From NCBI RefSeq assembly GCF_004217225.1, contig NZ_SHKM01000002.1, positions 129,307 through 193,306 of the forward strand: a DNA stretch of 64,000 nt, in the 5' to 3' direction. This stretch comes from Azospira oryzae (GTDB taxonomy: Bacteria > Pseudomonadota > Gammaproteobacteria > Burkholderiales > Rhodocyclaceae). Below the pieces are notes generated by a model. The model did not search any database. It was not told the DNA's origin and worked only from the letters and a program-made list of their open reading frames with translations. Positions 55,100 to 63,246 of this stretch are shown here, piece after piece (position 1 is the first letter of the stretch; each line of letters starts with the position of its first letter). Position numbers and translations under genes: made by a program.

Positions 55100-56020
55100 C
55101 TATCCCAAAGGCAGCTTCTCCGCCCCCTGGCGGATGGCCTCCACCGCCGGGTGGCGGATCTTGCGCTCGTTGGAGATGGCATAGAACTGCTCCCGCACGT
55201 CCTCCATGCCGCCCACCGGGCGGGCGCGGAACTGCTCCTCCAGGGCGTCGGCCAGCAGGGTCGGGGCCGGGAAGAGGCCCAGGCCGGAACGGCCGAAGGT
55301 CATCATCAGGGCGCTGTCCTCGAATTCCCCCACCACGTCGGGCCGCAGGTTGCGGGCCGAGAGCCAGGCGTCGATGCGGCCGCGCAGGGCCGTGTCCCGG
55401 GTCGGCAGCAAGAGGGGGGCGCCGTTGAGGGAATCGGGGAAGCCGGGGCCGTAGCGCGCCGCCAGCTCCGCCGTGGCGAAAACCCCCATGCGGCACTCCC
55501 CCAGGGGATGGCTGTACACCCGCAGATTGGGACGGCTGCCGGCGGGACGGTCGGTGAGCACCACATCCAGCTTGTGCAGGGCCAGGTCGGCCAGCAGTTC
55601 GTCGAATTCCCCTTCATGGCAGACCAGGCGCACCGGCTGGGGCAGGTCGATGGCGGCCTGCAGCAGGCGGTAGGCGATGAGCTTGGGCAGGGCGTCGGAA
55701 ATGCCCACGGTCAGCTTCAGGCTGGCGGCGGCAGACTGGAGCTGCAGGGCCTCCTGCAGCTGCTCGCCGAGGAGGAAAATCTGGTCGGCGTAATGCAGGG
55801 CGGTGCGGCCCGCCTCGGTCAGCACCAGGCGCCGCCCCTCCTGGGTGAACAGGGTGGTACCGAGGGACTGTTCCAGTTCCTTCAGCTGGGCGCTGATGGT
55901 CTGCACCGCCACCCCCAGGCGCTCGGCGGCGCGACTGATGCCGCCTTCTTTGGCCACCACCCAGAAATAATGGAGATGGCGGTGGTTGAGGCTGGCCGGG
56001 GAGGTGTTGGGGGCGCTCAT
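55100..56020 (-). CDS. LysR-family regulator, NhaR-like
   Basis: The protein has 306 residues from ATG 56020. It has an N-terminal winged helix-turn-helix (LNHRHLHYFWVVAKEGGISRAAERLGVAVQTISAQLKELE) and a C-terminal periplasmic-binding-like effector domain. The start NHRHLHYFW is characteristic of the NhaR branch, which in E. coli responds to sodium and activates nhaA and a stress gene. It is divergent from an HPF-like gene with 104 bases between. A dyad CGAA-N7-TTCG (56034-56048) in that gap fits the T-N11-A pattern of LysR sites. Confidence 0.85.
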   Translation of the reverse strand: MSAPNTSPASLNHRHLHYFWVVAKEGGISRAAERLGVAVQTISAQLKELEQSLGTTLFTQEGRRLVLTEAGRTALHYADQIFLLGEQLQEALQLQSAAASLKLTVGISDALPKLIAYRLLQAAIDLPQPVRLVCHEGEFDELLADLALHKLDVVLTDRPAGSRPNLRVYSHPLGECRMGVFATAELAARYGPGFPDSLNGAPLLLPTRDTALRGRIDAWLSARNLRPDVVGEFEDSALMMTFGRSGLGLFPAPTLLADALEEQFRARPVGGMEDVREQFYAISNERKIRHPAVEAIRQGAEKLPLG

Positions 56021-56124
56021 GTTCAGTATTTTACGAAGTAATGATTCGATTCTCTCTGCTTTTTCCTGACGACGAAAGCCCCTAAGCTGCGTTCTCGATT
56101 CGCTTTCTGCCACAGGAGGACGCC

Positions 56125-56508
56125 ATGCAACCCACCATCATCGCCCGTCGCATCGACATCGGTGCCGAGATCCGCAGCTACGTCGCCCATCGCCTCGGCT
56201 TCGCCCTGGACCGCAGCCGCCATCGCATCCGCGCCGTCACCGTGCGCCTGATGGACCGCAACGGCCACCGCGGCGGCGTGGACAAGCTGTGCCGCATCCA
56301 GGTGGAAGTGGACGGCCAGGCCCCGCTGGTGGTCAGCGACGTGGCCGGCGACCTGCGGGCCGCCATCGACGGCGCCGCCCACCGGGCTGCCCAGGCCCTG
56401 GCCCGGACCCTGCGGCGCAGCGTCGCCCCCCTGCGCCGCCAGGGCCGTCTGGCCCGCCGCCTGCCCGCCGCCGAAGAGGCGGAGCTCAATCTGCAACCTG
56501 CCTTCTGA
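56125..56508 (+). CDS. HPF/RaiA-like ribosome-associated protein
   Basis: A small basic protein of 127 residues. The part from AVTVRLMDRNG to AAIDGAAHRAAQALARTLRR follows the beta-alpha-beta-beta-beta-alpha plan of ribosome hibernation factors, with the AAIDG segment shared with HPF. The Arg-rich C-terminal tail could bind RNA. Family identity is weaker than for canonical HPF, so action on ribosomes is probable but not certain. It lies 24 bases before htpX, probably co-transcribed, and opposite a NhaR-like gene. Confidence 0.65.
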   Translation: MQPTIIARRIDIGAEIRSYVAHRLGFALDRSRHRIRAVTVRLMDRNGHRGGVDKLCRIQVEVDGQAPLVVSDVAGDLRAAIDGAAHRAAQALARTLRRSVAPLRRQGRLARRLPAAEEAELNLQPAF

Positions 56509-56532
56509 TCCAGTCTTTACCGGAGCAATACC

Positions 56533-57414
56533 ATGAAACGCGTTCTGATCTTCCTTGCCACCAACCTGGCCATCATGGTGGTCCTGGGCCTGGTCATCAA
56601 CCTGCTGGGCCTCAACCGCTTCCTCACCGCCAACGGCCTCAACCTGCCCATGCTGCTGGGGTTCGCCGCGGTGATGGGCTTCGGCGGCTCCTTCATTTCC
56701 TTGTGGCTGTCCAAGCCCATGGCCAAGTGGAGTACCGGCGCCCAGGTCATCGAGCAGCCGCGCAACCCCACCGAAGCCTGGCTGGTGGACACCGTCGCCC
56801 GCCTGGCCAAGAACGCCGGCCTGCCCATGCCGGAAGTGGCCATCTACGAGGGCGAGGCCAACGCCTTCGCCACCGGCCCCAGCCGCAACAACTCCCTGGT
56901 GGCCGTGTCCACCGGCCTGCTGCAATCCATGAGCAGGGAGGAAGTGGAGGCGGTGCTGGCCCACGAGGTGGCCCACGTGGCCAACGGCGACATGGTGACC
57001 CTGACCCTGATCCAGGGCGTGGTGAACACCTTCGTCTTCTTCCTGGCCCGGGTGGTCGGCTATCTGGTGGACAGCTTCCTGCGCAAGGACAACGAGGAAT
57101 CCTCCGGCCCCGGGCTCGGCTACATGGTGACGGTGGTGGTGTGCGACATCGTCTTCGGCATCCTCGCCTCCATGATCGTCATGTACTTCTCCCGCCAGCG
57201 GGAATTCCGGGCCGATGCCGGCGCCGCCCGGCTCATGGGCAACAACCCGCGCCCCATGATGGCGGCCCTGCAGCGCCTCGGTGGCTTGTCCCCCGAGCCC
57301 CTGCCGGCCAATATGGCGGCCTCCGGCATCGCCGGCGGCAAGGGCTGGATGAGCCTCTTCTCCAGCCACCCGCCCATCGAGGAGCGCATCGCCGCCCTGC
57401 AGCAACGCGGCTGA
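56533..57414 (+). CDS. htpX: Membrane zinc protease HtpX
   Basis: An M48 heat-stress protease of the inner membrane that degrades misfolded membrane proteins. It has 293 residues: two N-terminal membrane helices (about 5-25 and 35-55), the zinc motif [14 protein letters not shown], two further helices, and the third ligand region [11 protein letters not shown]. It ends with [14 protein letters not shown]. The length is normal. It is followed by a clear terminator. Confidence 0.97.
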   Translation: MKRVLIFLATNLAIMVVLGLVINLLGLNRFLTANGLNLPMLLGFAAVMGFGGSFISLWLSKPMAKWSTGAQVIEQPRNPTEAWLVDTVARLAKNAGLPMPEVAIYEGEANAFATGPSRNNSLVAVSTGLLQSMSREEVEAVLAHEVAHVANGDMVTLTLIQGVVNTFVFFLARVVGYLVDSFLRKDNEESSGPGLGYMVTVVVCDIVFGILASMIVMYFSRQREFRADAGAARLMGNNPRPMMAALQRLGGLSPEPLPANMAASGIAGGKGWMSLFSSHPPIEERIAALQQRG

Positions 57415-57452
57415 GCATCGAGGCGCTGCCCATGGCGGCGCACCGCATCCCC

Positions 57453-57480
57453 AGGCCCGCTCCGGCGGGCCTTTTCTTTT
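57453..57480 (+). terminator. Terminator after htpX
   Basis: A perfect 8-bp stem, AGGCCCGC / GCGGGCCT, with loop TCCG and a TTTTCTTTT tail. Confidence 0.9.
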
Positions 57481-57592
57481 GCGGCAAAGACCCCGGCGCC
57501 GCCGTGAAGCCCGGTGCCTTTTGGTAGACTGGCGGGCATTGCGCCGGCCTGCCGCATTCCGCGGCCTTCCGCCCGCCGGCGAGGGAGAACGC

Positions 57593-58081
57593 ATGGAACG
57601 CATCACCATTTCCCTGGACGAGGACCTGGCCCGGGAATTCGACGCCCTCATCGCCGCCCGGGGCTACAGCAACCGCTCAGAGGCGGTGCGCGACATCCTC
57701 CGCTCCCAGCTGGAAACCTGGCGCCAGGCGCGCAAGGAATCGGACCACTGCGTCGCCAACCTCTCCTACGTCTACAACCACCACGAGCGAGAACTGGCGG
57801 AGCGCCTCACTTCCATCCAGCACGACCACCACGACCTCACCGTGTCCACCCTGCACGCCCACCTGGACCACGAGCACTGCATCGAGAGCACCATCCTCAA
57901 GGGCCCGACGGAGGACGTGCGGGCCTTCGCCCAGGCCCTCATGGCCGAGCGCGGCGTGCGCCACGGCCAGCTCAACCTGGTCACCGTGGAACTGGACGAG
58001 AGCCAGAAGCAGCACAGCCACAAGCACAGCCATGCCCACGGCCACGGCTATCGCCACCTGCACCTGAAGCCCAGCCGCTAG
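57593..58081 (+). CDS. nikR: Nickel-responsive regulator NikR with His-rich tail
   Basis: A ribbon-helix-helix repressor of nickel uptake. It has 162 residues; E. coli NikR has 133. The DNA-binding part is MERITISLDEDLAREFDALI...NRSEAVRDILR. The high-affinity nickel ligands align as His76-equivalent in QHDHHD, His-Ala-His in STLHAHL and the cysteine in DHEHC. A C-terminal extension of about 25 residues (KQHSHKHSHAHGHGYRH) is rich in histidine and absent from E. coli NikR. A -10-like TAGACT lies at 57525-57530. hoxJ starts 10 bases downstream, so metal sensing and H2 signalling share a transcript. Confidence 0.94.
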   Translation: MERITISLDEDLAREFDALIAARGYSNRSEAVRDILRSQLETWRQARKESDHCVANLSYVYNHHERELAERLTSIQHDHHDLTVSTLHAHLDHEHCIESTILKGPTEDVRAFAQALMAERGVRHGQLNLVTVELDESQKQHSHKHSHAHGHGYRHLHLKPSR

Positions 58082-58091
58082 TCCCGCCGCC

Positions 58092-59465
58092 ATGACCGCC
58101 AAGCGTCCCGCCCGCCCCCTGCTCGACGGCAGCCTGCTGCCGGAGCCGGCCCAGCTGCTGGAGGGGGTGAACGAGAAGGTGTGGATCGAGGTGATCCAGA
58201 AAATGGACGAGGTCTACAACGACCTGCTGCAGTACGAAGTGGCCCTGGAGCAGAACAACGCCGCCCTGGAGGAGTCCCACCGCTTCATCGCCAGCATCCT
58301 CGCCTCCATGTCCGACATCCTGGTGGTGTGCGACCGCCACGGCGCCATCGAGGAGGTGAACCCGGCCTTCCAGCGCTACACCGGACGGGACGAGCCGACC
58401 CTCAAGGGCACTTCCATCTTCGACCTCTTCGCCGACGACAAGGCCCGGGACAAGGCCCGCAGCTTCTTCGCCAGCCAGAGCCACGACGGCGCCCAGGACG
58501 TGGAGCTGCCCCTGCAGGCCGAGGACGGCGGTGCCGTGCCCGTTTCCTTCAACTGGACGCCCCGCCTCTCCGGCACCGGCAAGCTGATCGGCATGGTGGT
58601 CACCGGGCGCCCGGTGGGGGAACTGCGCCGGGCCTACCGGGAACTGCGGCAGACCCACGAGGACTTGAAGCGCACCCAGCAGCAGCTGCTGCACTCGGAA
58701 AAGATGGCCTCCCTCGGTCGCCTGGTGGCCGGGGTGGCCCATGAACTGAACAACCCCATCAGCTTCGTACTGGGCAATGTACTGGCCCTGAAGCGCTACG
58801 CCGGGCGCCTGGAAACCTATCTGGAAGCGGTACACAACCGGGGCTGCGACTGCATCCCGGAACTGGAGGAGCTGCGCAGCGAACTGCGCATCGACCGCAT
58901 CCTGGAAGACATGTCGCCCCTCATCGACGGCATGATCGAAGGGGCCGAGCGCACCCGGGACATCGTGGACGGCCTCAAGCGCTTCTCCGCCCTGGACCGG
59001 GAGGCGGCGGAACGTTTCAACCTGGCCGAGGTAGTGCAGCGGGCGGTGCGCTGGGTGGCCAAGAGCGCCCCGCCCAGCTTTACCGTGCACACTGAGCTGC
59101 CGGCGGAGCTGCCCCTGCGGGGCTCCCCGGGGCAGTTGCAGCAGGTGGTGATGAACCTGGTGCAGAACGCCCTGCAGGCCACCGCCGCCCAGCCCGGGGG
59201 AGAGTTGCTGATCAGCGGCGAGCTGGGGGACAGGGAACTGCGCCTGACCTTCCACGACAACGGCCCCGGCATTCCCGACGAAGCCCTGGGCCACCTCTTC
59301 GACCCCTTCTTCACCACCAAGCCGGTGGGGGAAGGCACGGGCCTGGGCCTTTCCATCTCTTACGGCATCGTCGAACGCCACGGCGGCCGCATCGTCGCCA
59401 GCAACCATCCCGAAGGCGGCGCCGTGTTCCGCCTGACCCTGCCCCGGGACCTTCCCGCCGCCTGA
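58092..59465 (+). CDS. hoxJ: Hydrogenase-linked histidine kinase HoxJ/HupT
   Basis: A soluble PAS-containing kinase of 457 residues. It has an N-terminal helical region (about 20-65), a PAS domain (about 66-175, ILVVCDRHGAIEEVNPAFQRYTG), an H-box with His217 in GVAHELNNPISF, and an ATPase domain with NLVQNALQAT and GTGLGLSIS. The HELNNPISF context and the lack of membrane helices match HoxJ/HupT, which bind the H2-sensing hydrogenase and phosphorylate HoxA/HupR when H2 is absent. It is separated from hoxBC by four genes, an unusual arrangement. Confidence 0.88.
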   Translation: MTAKRPARPLLDGSLLPEPAQLLEGVNEKVWIEVIQKMDEVYNDLLQYEVALEQNNAALEESHRFIASILASMSDILVVCDRHGAIEEVNPAFQRYTGRDEPTLKGTSIFDLFADDKARDKARSFFASQSHDGAQDVELPLQAEDGGAVPVSFNWTPRLSGTGKLIGMVVTGRPVGELRRAYRELRQTHEDLKRTQQQLLHSEKMASLGRLVAGVAHELNNPISFVLGNVLALKRYAGRLETYLEAVHNRGCDCIPELEELRSELRIDRILEDMSPLIDGMIEGAERTRDIVDGLKRFSALDREAAERFNLAEVVQRAVRWVAKSAPPSFTVHTELPAELPLRGSPGQLQQVVMNLVQNALQATAAQPGGELLISGELGDRELRLTFHDNGPGIPDEALGHLFDPFFTTKPVGEGTGLGLSISYGIVERHGGRIVASNHPEGGAVFRLTLPRDLPAA

Positions 59466-59587
59466 AGCCCCCGGCGGCGCCCTGCCGCCGGTACACCTGC
59501 ATGGCCCCAGTCCGGCCGGCCATGGAGCGGATTGAGTCCGTCGCCCCGGATTTCCCTGCTGCTTTCTGATCCAGGTCAACCCCGATC

Positions 59588-59614
59588 GTGTGACGGAAAG
59601 TTTATTCTTCATAC
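59588..59614. promoter_or_regulatory. Candidate NikR operator before the nickel permease gene
   Basis: GTGTGA (59588-59593) and TCATAC (59609-59614) resemble the NikR half sites GTATGA / TCATAC. The spacer here is 15 bases; the E. coli site has 16. A -10-like CATACT (59610-59615) overlaps the right half, so binding would block transcription of the permease and TonB receptor genes. A second dyad, GAAAGT-N11-ACTTTC, overlaps. Confidence 0.5.
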
Positions 59615-59656
59615 TTTCTTACCTTCTGCCGCCCGCCGGCGGCCCCCTCACGGCCC

Positions 59657-60466
59657 GTGGATACCCTGCCCGACAATTGGCTCGCCCTCGCTTCCCTGGT
59701 GTTGATCCTGGGCATGAAGCACGGCTTCGACGCCGACCACCTGGCCACCATCGACGGCCTCACCCGCTTCAACAGCCGGCGCAACCCGGGCCTGGCGCGC
59801 TACTGCGGCACCCTCTTTTCCCTCGGCCACGGCGCCATCGTCGTCGCCATCGCCCTGGCGGTCGGCACCCTGGCGGACGTGTGGCAGGTGCCCGAATGGT
59901 TCGAATGGGTGGGCGGCCTCATCTCCATCGCCTTCCTCACCCTGCTCGGCGCCGTGAACCTGCGGGCCGTGCTGGCCGCCGCTCCGGGCGAGATGGTGCG
60001 CCCCGCCGGCATCAAGGGCCGCTTCCTCGGCCGCCTCACCGAAGCCGGCCACCCCCTGCTGGTTGCCGCCGTCGGCGCCCTCTTCGCCCTCTCCTTCGAC
60101 ACCCTGTCCCAGGCCGCCCTCTTCGCCTTCACCGCCACCCGCCACGGCGGCTGGGAGCACGCCCTGGGCCTCTCCCTGCTCTTCATGCTGGGCATGCTCA
60201 TCACCGACGGCATCAACGGCCTGTGGATCTCCCGCCTCATTGCCCGGGCCGACACGGTGGCCCTGGTGGCCTCCCGGGTCATGGGCCTGGTGGTCTCCGC
60301 CGTCAGCCTGCTGGTGGCCGCCTTCGGCGCCGCCAAGATGCTTTCCCCCGCAGTGGAAGCCTGGAGCGACGGCAAGGAACTAGCCTTCGGCTTCGCCCTG
60401 GTGTGCATCATCGCCGCCAGCTTCCTGCTCGCCCTGCGCCTCGCCCGCCGGCCCCTGCCGGCCTGA
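59657..60466 (+). CDS. NiCoT-family nickel/cobalt permease
   Basis: A polytopic inner-membrane permease of 269 residues. The signature HGFDADH (His22 to His28) in helix II is the metal-selectivity motif of HoxN/NixA/NiCoT proteins; FSLGHGAIVV is the second conserved segment. About seven to eight helices are visible. GTG 59657 is the best start. Placement after nikR-hoxJ and a NikR-like operator argue for nickel over cobalt. The TonB receptor gene follows after 41 bases. Confidence 0.9.
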   Translation: MDTLPDNWLALASLVLILGMKHGFDADHLATIDGLTRFNSRRNPGLARYCGTLFSLGHGAIVVAIALAVGTLADVWQVPEWFEWVGGLISIAFLTLLGAVNLRAVLAAAPGEMVRPAGIKGRFLGRLTEAGHPLLVAAVGALFALSFDTLSQAALFAFTATRHGGWEHALGLSLLFMLGMLITDGINGLWISRLIARADTVALVASRVMGLVVSAVSLLVAAFGAAKMLSPAVEAWSDGKELAFGFALVCIIAASFLLALRLARRPLPA

Positions 60467-60507
60467 ACCGCCCGCCCGATCCTGCGCTGTCATCCAACCA
60501 CCTGCCA

Positions 60508-62640
60508 ATGTCCTCGCACCCGGATATGAAAAATAAAAATATCTTCACACCTGGCCAAAACCATCGCCTCCAGGCAGCAATAAGGACGGCCCTGCTGGCC
60601 GGCGCCCTGCCGGGAGCCGCATTGCTATTGCCGCTCCAGGCAGGGGCCGCAGGCATGCCGACCCTGGACGTGATCGAAGTGAAGGCCGGCGCCCAGGACC
60701 TGATCGGCGTCGCCGACGCCGCCAGTGTCGGCACGGTGACGGCGAAGCAGCTGGAGAACCGCCCCCTGCTGCGCCCGGCGGAAGTGCTGGAAACCGTGCC
60801 CGGCCTCATCGTCACCCAGCACGCCGGCGACGGCAAAGCCAACCAGTACTTCCTGCGCGGCTTCAACCTGGACCACGGCACCGACTTCTCCGTCGCCATC
60901 GACGGCATGCCCATCAACCTGCCGACCCATGCCCACGGCCACGGCTACCTGGACCTCAACTTCCTCATCCCCGAGCTGGTGGAGCGCATCCAGTACAAGA
61001 AGGGCCCCTACGCCGCCGAGGATGGCGACTTCTCTTCCGCCGGCAGCGCCCGCATCGACTACCGCCGCGCCCTGCCGGAGGACTACGTCAGCATCGGCCT
61101 CGGCAGCAACGGCTACCGCCGCCTGCTCACCGCCGCCGACAAGGAGACCGCCGGCGGCGGCCGCTGGCTGGGCGCCGTGGAGGTGTTCCACAACGACGGT
61201 CCCTGGGAAGTGCCGGAGCACTACAAGCGCCTCAACGGCGTGCTGCGCTATTCGGAAGGCACGCGCAACAACGGCCACTCGGTGGCCTTCATGGCCTACG
61301 ACGGCGACTGGACCTCCACCGACCAGCTGGCGCGACGGGCCGTGGACCAGGGCCTGGTGAACCGCTACGGCAGCCTGGACCCCACCGCCGGCGGCAACAC
61401 CCGGCGCCTCTCCCTCTCCGGCCAGTGGGCACGGCAGGACGGGGCAGTGCAGACCCGGGCCAACGCCTATCTGGTGGACTATCGGCTCAACCTCTTCTCC
61501 AACTTCACCTACGCCATGGACGATCCGGTCAACGGTGACCAGTTCGAGCAAGCCGACCGGCGCCGTTACGGCGGCTTCGGCTGGAGCCGCAGCCAGCCGG
61601 TGCAGTGGCTGGGTAAGGAAGGGGACTTCACCTGGGGCGTGCAGGGCCGCCAGGACGACATCGACAACGTGGGCCTGTACCGCACCGCCGCCCGCCAGCG
61701 CCTGTCCACCGTGCGCAGCGACAGCGTGAACCAGGGCAGCCTGGGCCTCTACGGCCAGTGGGGCGCCCAGTGGACCGACTGGCTGCGCAGCGTCGCCGGC
61801 CTGCGCCACGACCGCTACCGCTTCAAGGTGGATTCCAGCCTGGCCGCCAATTCCGGCAAGGAAAACGACGGCATCACCAGCCCCAAGCTGTCCCTCATTT
61901 TCGGCCCCTTCGCCAACCAGGAGTTCTATTACAACTGGGGCCAGGGCTTCCACAGCAACGACGCCCGCGGCACCACCATCCGCGTCGATCCCTCCAACCC
62001 GGGCGACCCCATGTCCCGGGTGCCGGCCCTGGTCAAATCCCGGGGCCAGGAAATGGGCTGGCGCAGCGCCCCGGCCCCCGGCTGGAACACCAGCGTCGCC
62101 CTGTGGCGCCTGGACCTGGATTCAGAACTGCTCTTCGTCGGCGACGCCGGCACCACCGAAGCCGGCCGCCCCAGCCACCGCCAAGGCGTGGAATGGTCCA
62201 ACTACTGGACGCCCCGGGACTGGCTGACCCTGGATGCGGACATCGCCCTCTCCAAGGCCCGCTTCCGCGACGACAGTAGCGTTGGCAACCACGTCCCCGG
62301 CGCCGTAGAACGCACAGCCTCTGTCGGCGTCGCCGTGCACGACCTGGGCCCCTGGCGCGGCGGCCTGCGCCTGCGCTACCTGGGCCCCCGGGCCCTGATC
62401 GAAAACAACTCGGTGCGTTCCGGCAGCTCGGTGATGGTCAATCTCAACGTGGGCTACAAGCTGGCCGCCAAAAGCCAATTGACCCTGGAAGTGCTCAACC
62501 TGTTCAACCGCAAGGCCAGCGACATCGACTACTACTACGAGTCCCGACTGCGGGGAGAAGCGGCGGCCAAGACATGGGATGTGCACAGCCACCCGGCAGA
62601 ACCCCGCATCTGGCGCCTGACCTATACCCAGGGATTCTGA
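60508..62640 (+). CDS. TonB-dependent outer-membrane receptor, probably for nickel chelates
   Basis: An outer-membrane beta-barrel receptor of 710 residues: signal peptide ending LQAGAAG, a short TonB-box-like segment (LDVIEV), plug domain (LLRPAEVLETVPGLIVTQHAGDGKANQYFLRGF), and a 22-strand type barrel ending in aromatic F. The plug contains NLPTHAHGHGYLDL, a His-rich loop that could bind metal. It is directly downstream of the nickel permease and nikR, hence the nickel assignment, which is inference from context. ATG 60526 is an alternative start. Confidence 0.85.
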   Translation: MSSHPDMKNKNIFTPGQNHRLQAAIRTALLAGALPGAALLLPLQAGAAGMPTLDVIEVKAGAQDLIGVADAASVGTVTAKQLENRPLLRPAEVLETVPGLIVTQHAGDGKANQYFLRGFNLDHGTDFSVAIDGMPINLPTHAHGHGYLDLNFLIPELVERIQYKKGPYAAEDGDFSSAGSARIDYRRALPEDYVSIGLGSNGYRRLLTAADKETAGGGRWLGAVEVFHNDGPWEVPEHYKRLNGVLRYSEGTRNNGHSVAFMAYDGDWTSTDQLARRAVDQGLVNRYGSLDPTAGGNTRRLSLSGQWARQDGAVQTRANAYLVDYRLNLFSNFTYAMDDPVNGDQFEQADRRRYGGFGWSRSQPVQWLGKEGDFTWGVQGRQDDIDNVGLYRTAARQRLSTVRSDSVNQGSLGLYGQWGAQWTDWLRSVAGLRHDRYRFKVDSSLAANSGKENDGITSPKLSLIFGPFANQEFYYNWGQGFHSNDARGTTIRVDPSNPGDPMSRVPALVKSRGQEMGWRSAPAPGWNTSVALWRLDLDSELLFVGDAGTTEAGRPSHRQGVEWSNYWTPRDWLTLDADIALSKARFRDDSSVGNHVPGAVERTASVGVAVHDLGPWRGGLRLRYLGPRALIENNSVRSGSSVMVNLNVGYKLAAKSQLTLEVLNLFNRKASDIDYYYESRLRGEAAAKTWDVHSHPAEPRIWRLTYTQGF

Positions 62641-62829
62641 CACGAAGCAGTAAGGGCCCCGGGGCCTACAGCCCCAGCCCTCAAACGAGCAGCGTCAGCC
62701 TTGAGTGCGGCGTGCATGAGATGGCCAATAGCGCTGCCCCCGCCATCGGCTCCCAGATGGCCGGCAAATCATCGCGGGGCGCTGGGCTCCATCCTCGGCG
62801 GCAGCGGCAGCCGACGGTGGTAAGCCAAG

Positions 62830-63228
62830 TTACGCTGGTATCACATCAAGAACAGGAAGATCAGGCAGCTCAATTAATTCCTCTGCCTCAATAGATCGCT
62901 CAGACAGTGATAGCAACCAATTCCGCTCTGCCAATGAAGCGAAAGAAACTGCAGGAAAAGCCATAGGCAGTCGCTCTGAATGCTTGAGCAAAACTGCAGT
63001 GCGGTGTCGTCCGGAAATGAACTGGGTACTACCGTTTACAACATTGAGCACCGGCGGGAGAAAGCACTTCCTGCCCTGAGCATCTGCGGAAAACCAGTTC
63101 GACAAATAGCAATCCTGAATGACCTGAGATTCTCTAAATCCCAGGTCATTCAAATCAAACCTCGTCAGTATGGTGTCCCGTCGAATCCATACGAGACTGT
63201 CGCCACCTGAACAAACCAAGCACTTCAT
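62830..63228 (-). CDS. ParB-like domain protein of unknown function
   Basis: The protein has 132 residues from ATG 63228; a GTG at 63246 is possible. Visible are an N-terminal CLVCSGG, and FISGRHRTAVLLKH, which resembles the GERR/GxHR loop of ParB/Srx-type nuclease folds. Composition is more AT-rich than the neighbours, suggesting acquisition by transfer. No parA or partner gene is adjacent. It follows the malonyl-CoA decarboxylase gene on the same strand. Confidence 0.5.
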   Translation of the reverse strand: MKCLVCSGGDSLVWIRRDTILTRFDLNDLGFRESQVIQDCYLSNWFSADAQGRKCFLPPVLNVVNGSTQFISGRHRTAVLLKHSERLPMAFPAVSFASLAERNWLLSLSERSIEAEELIELPDLPVLDVIPA

Positions 63229-63246
63229 TGGAAGCGGGTTTCTCAC

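Noticed and set aside
56060-56124. Sigma-32 promoter before the HPF-like gene and htpX
   Set aside because: CCCCTAAG resembles a heat-shock -10 but no CTTGAA-type -35 is at proper distance.
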